NCBI RefSeq assembly: GCF_020866905.1
Contig: NZ_JAIVCC010000002.1
Location: 62,001 to 126,000 of the forward strand
Direction: 5' to 3'
Length of the DNA stretch: 64,000 nt
Origin: Salinimicrobium sediminilitoris
GTDB lineage: Bacteria > Bacteroidota > Bacteroidia > Flavobacteriales > Flavobacteriaceae
The notes under the pieces are model-generated. The model had not been told where the DNA came from. It did no database searches and saw nothing but the letters and a program-made list of their open reading frames with translations. Shown here in pieces: positions 61,464 to 64,000 of this stretch (position 1 is the first letter of the stretch; every line of letters starts with the position of its first letter). Made by a program: the position numbers and the translations under genes.

Positions 61464-62729
61464 TTAGTTGGGTAGATTTGGGCTTGCAGCACTTCGCTTC
61501 GCTTCGTTTGCTTCAATTTTTTCTTTCAACAGCAACATATCCGAACTGACTTTAGTCTCCAGGACCCGAGCGTAGATTTGTGTAGTTGAGAGTTTGGTGT
61601 GGCCAAGAAGTTTAGAGACTGTTTCTATGGGAACTCCATTCGACAAAGTAATGGTTGTGGCAAAAGTGTGACGGGCCGAATGAAAGGTGATGATCTTCCT
61701 TATATTTAATTGCTCCATAATCTCTTTCAAGTACTTGTTTACCTTTTGGTTAGAAAAGACTGGGAACAGGGTTTCAGAATTGGGAGTATCATTTTCTTTT
61801 AAATACAAAGAAAGAATCTCCTGAGCTTTGGGTAAAAGTGGAACTTTTACCGTTTCATTTGTTTTTTGCCGTTTGGTGTAGATCCAGTTAATACCATCTA
61901 TTCCCTTTACTATTTGGTCAGGTACTAATTCTTTAATATCAACATAGGAAAGACCCGAGTAACAGGAAAAAACAAAAATATCTTTTACCTTTTCCAATGA
62001 AGAGCGAGTAAAAGTTGTAGCCTCTAAAATTTCCAGTTCTCTTTTAGACAAATACTGCCTCTCATATTTCTCAAATCGAAATTTAAAGCTGTCAAAAGGA
62101 TTCTTTGTCATCCACCCGATCTTAACTGCCAGATTGAGCATTTTCTTTAGCCGCTCCAAATGCTTCATGGTTCCATTATTTCCACAAGTCTTCCGGCTGA
62201 TCCTGGCTGAATAGGTTCTCAGGAAATTTTCGAAATCAGTAATGAACCGGTAGTTGACCTCGTTTAGATGGAGATCATTTATATTTTTTTCTTTTACCAG
62301 AAATTCTTTAACATAGATCTCTGTTGTTCCATAATTTTTTAGTGTTCCCTTCTTCAGGATAGTCTTCATGTGAGAGTCATGGTACTTGAGAAGCTCCAGG
62401 AGGCTCTTATGCTCTTTATCATTGCCCAGGTAGCGTGCCTTGATATTTAAGGCAGATATCTTCTTATTTTCTGAACAGAGCTGCTTATGGCATTCCAGTA
62501 ACCTGGTATAAACTTGGTCTAAGTACTGGTTCAATACTCTTACATCTTGTCCAGACCCTCTTCCTCTTCCCTTTTTTGGATCCCATTTATTCACCGGAAT
62601 GGATCTTTTTAGACTGATTTCTGCACGTTTTCCATCAACAGTGATTCGTGCATAAATTAAAAATTTTGAAGTGTCTGCGCTAGTTTTTCTAACGAAGAAA
62701 AGAACGGAGAATGTAGTAAAATCAGGCAT
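61464..62729 (-). CDS. Site-specific tyrosine recombinase (integrase), CTnDOT/Bacteroidota type
   Basis: A 421-residue integrase with an N-terminal arm-binding domain (about 5-100), a SAM-like core-binding domain (about 105-215) and a catalytic domain. Catalytic residues are Lys286, His350 and Arg353 in HSARHTFATT, His377 in LLGHTKLSTTQ, and the nucleophile Tyr386. The position of the first conserved Arg is Ser261 (YSGLSYVDI). CTnDOT integrase also has Ser at that position, so this belongs to that subfamily. It would catalyse integration at the tRNA-Pro site. Its start lies 216 bp from the att copy in the tRNA gene. Confidence 0.93.
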   Translation of the reverse strand: MPDFTTFSVLFFVRKTSADTSKFLIYARITVDGKRAEISLKRSIPVNKWDPKKGRGRGSGQDVRVLNQYLDQVYTRLLECHKQLCSENKKISALNIKARYLGNDKEHKSLLELLKYHDSHMKTILKKGTLKNYGTTEIYVKEFLVKEKNINDLHLNEVNYRFITDFENFLRTYSARISRKTCGNNGTMKHLERLKKMLNLAVKIGWMTKNPFDSFKFRFEKYERQYLSKRELEILEATTFTRSSLEKVKDIFVFSCYSGLSYVDIKELVPDQIVKGIDGINWIYTKRQKTNETVKVPLLPKAQEILSLYLKENDTPNSETLFPVFSNQKVNKYLKEIMEQLNIRKIITFHSARHTFATTITLSNGVPIETVSKLLGHTKLSTTQIYARVLETKVSSDMLLLKEKIEANEAKRSAASPNLPN

Positions 62730-62825
62730 TTTGAACGTCTTTAGTTGAACAATAGATTAATTGCAGACGAGCTAAAATTTCAACTTTATGCCTTAGAAAG
62801 ATAGAGAATTTGGCTTAACAAATCG

Positions 62826-62842
62826 TTCACCGAATCATTCAC
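62826..62842 (+). repeat. 17-bp repeat, candidate integrase arm site (proximal end)
   Basis: Identical to 61038-61054, same orientation, about 100 bp from the tRNA-side att copy and inside the integrase promoter region. Binding here could autoregulate the integrase gene (inference). Confidence 0.75.
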
Positions 62843-62884
62843 CAAACTTATCATATTTAATGATATTATATGATACTGTTAAAA

Positions 62885-62919
62885 ATGAAAAACCCCGTAA
62901 ATCAAGGATTTACAGGGTT
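62885..62919 (-). terminator. Terminator of tRNA-Pro, element-derived
   Basis: AACCCTGTAAATC / GATTTACGGGGTT stem with a 3-nt loop, one mismatch, then TTTTTCATTTTT on the minus strand. Confidence 0.75.
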
Positions 62920-62926
62920 TTTAATA

Positions 62927-62940
62927 CTCCATATATGGAG
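62927..62940. repeat. 14-bp perfect palindrome next to the att site
   Basis: CTCCATATATGGAG, 4 bp from the tRNA 3' end and att copy. It may be a protein site or part of tRNA trailer processing. Confidence 0.6.
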
Positions 62941-62944
62941 GTTC

Positions 62945-62960
62945 GTCGGGGTGGCAGGAT
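62945..62960. repeat. att site within the tRNA-Pro 3' end
   Basis: GTCGGGGTGGCAGGAT; covers the acceptor and T-stem 3' half of the tRNA gene. Identical to 60963-60978. Confidence 0.85.
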
Positions 62961-63020
62961 TCGAACCTGCGGCCTCCTGCTCCCAAAGCAGGCGCGATAA
63001 CCGGGCTACGCTACACCCCG
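62946..63020 (-). tRNA. tRNA-Pro (anticodon TGG)
   Basis: A 75-nt cloverleaf on the minus strand: acceptor CGGGGTG pairs with CACCCCG, discriminator A, T-loop GTTCGAATC, anticodon stem CCTGC/GCAGG around TTTGGGA. CCA is not encoded. Its 3' end has been rebuilt by the integrated element; the sequence matches a functional tRNA. Confidence 0.95.
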
Positions 63021-63129
63021 AGTAAGAGCTTCGCTCTTAATTCAAAGTTTAAAGTTCCAGGTTGTCATAATTTAAAGATTCCTATTACTGGAACCTTGAA
63101 CTTGAAACCAAAAACCTTGAACTATTCAG

Positions 63130-63214
63130 CGGAGAGTGTGAGATTCGAACTCACGCGACAATTGCTCGTCGACAGTTTAGCAAACTGCTCCATTAACCAC
63201 TCTGGCAACTCTCC
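63130..63214 (-). tRNA. tRNA-Ser (anticodon GCT)
   Basis: An 85-nt cloverleaf on the minus strand: GGAGAGT/ACTCTCC acceptor, discriminator G, anticodon loop TTGCTAA, a long variable arm TCGACGAGCAATTGTCG and T-loop GTTCGAATC. The long arm is diagnostic of class II Ser tRNAs. It lies 109 bp upstream of tRNA-Pro, and the two may share a transcript. Confidence 0.96.
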
Positions 63215-63505
63215 TTTTAGTAATGAACTTGCAAATATTTTGCGGTTGCAAATGTATGTGTTCATATACATTTCTGCAAACCTTTTTATGCTTTTTTACT
63301 CCTCAAAAAAAGTTATTCTTTTAAATGATTTTCTTTCAGACTGTTGTAACCGAACAAAAGTTCAACATTTTATGTGGTCCGACTTCAAAAGGATAGAACA
63401 TACTGCACACTACTTCAGTTAAAAATATTTTAAACCGTCTTTTAGTGGTGTTTAATACCCTACTTTTAACATTAACTTCATCTATATATAAACATATAAA
63501 TCTTT

Positions 63506-64000
63506 ATGTCTATTCTCCCCAATAATCTTGAACGTTACCAGAAATTTTTGAGTTTCATGTTGAAGTACTGGAACAGTGACCTTTTAAATGAAACTGCATC
63601 TAACGCAATGGAGGAAGAAACGGCCAGAAAGTTCGATGATTTTGAACAATCTCCAGAAGAACTGGTAGAGGATCTAAAACAAATGGGGCCCACCTATGTA
63701 AAATTAGGACAGCTGCTCTCTACCCGCCCCGATCTCTTACCAGATAGATACCTGGAGGCCCTGGCGACGCTTCAGGATGACAATCCCACCATTCCCTATG
63801 AGGAAGTTCAGGAAATTGTGGAAAATGAATTAGGTACAAAAATTTCTAAGGCCTTTAACTATTTTGAGGAAGAACCTTTAGCCAGTGCTTCTATAGGTCA
63901 GGTACATTTGGCGGAATTGAGGTCGGGCAAAACAGTTGCTGTGAAAGTCCAGAGACCGGGAATCAGGAAAAAATTCATGGAAGACCTTGATACCCTGGAA
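63506..64000 (+). CDS. UbiB/ABC1-family atypical kinase, N-terminal part, cut by window edge
   Basis: The first 165 residues of an ABC1/ADCK/UbiB protein. The KxGQ motif appears as YVKLGQLLSTRPDLLP (about 60-75), the A-rich loop as LASASIGQVHLAE, and the ATP-binding Lys in VAVKVQRPGI. Family members support quinone biosynthesis through an ATPase or kinase-like activity. The C-terminal catalytic and membrane parts lie off the window. No promoter element was found in the 291-bp spacer (63215-63505), which holds nothing else recognisable. Confidence 0.9.
   Translation, partial: MSILPNNLERYQKFLSFMLKYWNSDLLNETASNAMEEETARKFDDFEQSPEELVEDLKQMGPTYVKLGQLLSTRPDLLPDRYLEALATLQDDNPTIPYEEVQEIVENELGTKISKAFNYFEEEPLASASIGQVHLAELRSGKTVAVKVQRPGIRKKFMEDLDTLE

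Larger units (their letters stand above)
60963..62960. mobile_element. Minimal integrative element in tRNA-Pro (about 2 kb)
   Basis: A 16-bp direct repeat of the tRNA-Pro 3' end bounds about 1,980 bp that carry one gene, a CTnDOT-type integrase at 61464-62729. The intact tRNA side has its own terminator (62885-62919), while the displaced side keeps another (60924-60957), so integration supplied a new 3' end. No cargo, relaxase or excisionase is seen. Either it is a decayed remnant or a minimal satellite. The 17-bp repeats near both ends look like integrase arm sites. Confidence 0.8.

Noticed and set aside
63096-63422. A 108-residue plus-strand ORF
   Set aside because: It runs antisense through tRNA-Ser and has no protein-like features.

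Overview
The window reads as chromosome of a marine-type member of the Bacteroidota, most likely a Flavobacteriaceae species near Gramella, Salegentibacter or Zunongwangia. The genus is inference. Supporting signs are repeated TAnnTTTG promoter elements, few Shine-Dalgarno sites, a T9SS sorting domain, a fused 2-oxoacid dehydrogenase E1, BshA, DUF1704 and DUF6799 proteins, and a CTnDOT-like integrase. No phage structural genes, insertion sequences or CRISPR arrays are seen.

Layout. 1-4490 (minus strand): a secondary-metabolite operon of FAD oxidoreductase, methyltransferase, type III polyketide synthase, FabL-type reductase, hotdog dehydratase and a ketosynthase cut by the left edge. It resembles the srsABC logic of Streptomyces phenolic lipids with an added mini fatty-acid module. 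4554-5979: two lipoproteins and a 53-residue DUF1328 membrane peptide. 6109-19454: housekeeping genes, including 2-oxoacid dehydrogenase E1, a 2OG-Fe(II) oxygenase, SUI1, nucleoside phosphorylase, polyphosphate kinase, uracil-DNA glycosylase, a MutS2 without Smr domain, and a DUF1704 protein with degenerate catalytic motifs. 19760-30343: dicarboxylate symporter, chorismate synthase, a large FAD/Fe-S oxidase, BshA, and a GH3/beta-lactamase fusion. 31115-43106: Fe-S redox proteins next to envelope genes (MlaD-like, amidase, LptD, TamB). 43230-48435: a tight plus-strand run of RNA-modification genes (TsaD, RsmE, TrmH-type), a DUF4159 protein, a permease and a methyltransferase.

48445-60525 is more accessory. 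It has a glycosyltransferase, a Crp/Fnr regulator, a secreted protein whose lipobox cysteine is replaced by tyrosine, a beta-barrel protein and a DUF6799 protein, a T9SS lamin-tail protein, a serine hydrolase, an ExbB-like membrane protein, and a divergent LytS/LytTR sensor pair.

60526-63020 is an integration hotspot. A cluster of intergenic repeats is followed by a roughly 2-kb integrative element inserted in the 3' end of tRNA-Pro(TGG). It is bounded by a 16-bp duplication and carries only a tyrosine recombinase and paired 17-bp repeats that look like arm sites. tRNA-Ser(GCT) and the start of a UbiB/ABC1 kinase gene close the window.

The strongest leads are the type III PKS locus, the minimal tRNA-Pro element, the degenerate DUF1704 protein, the lost lipobox, the TamB gene without a usable standard start codon, and an orphan terminator that could end a small RNA.
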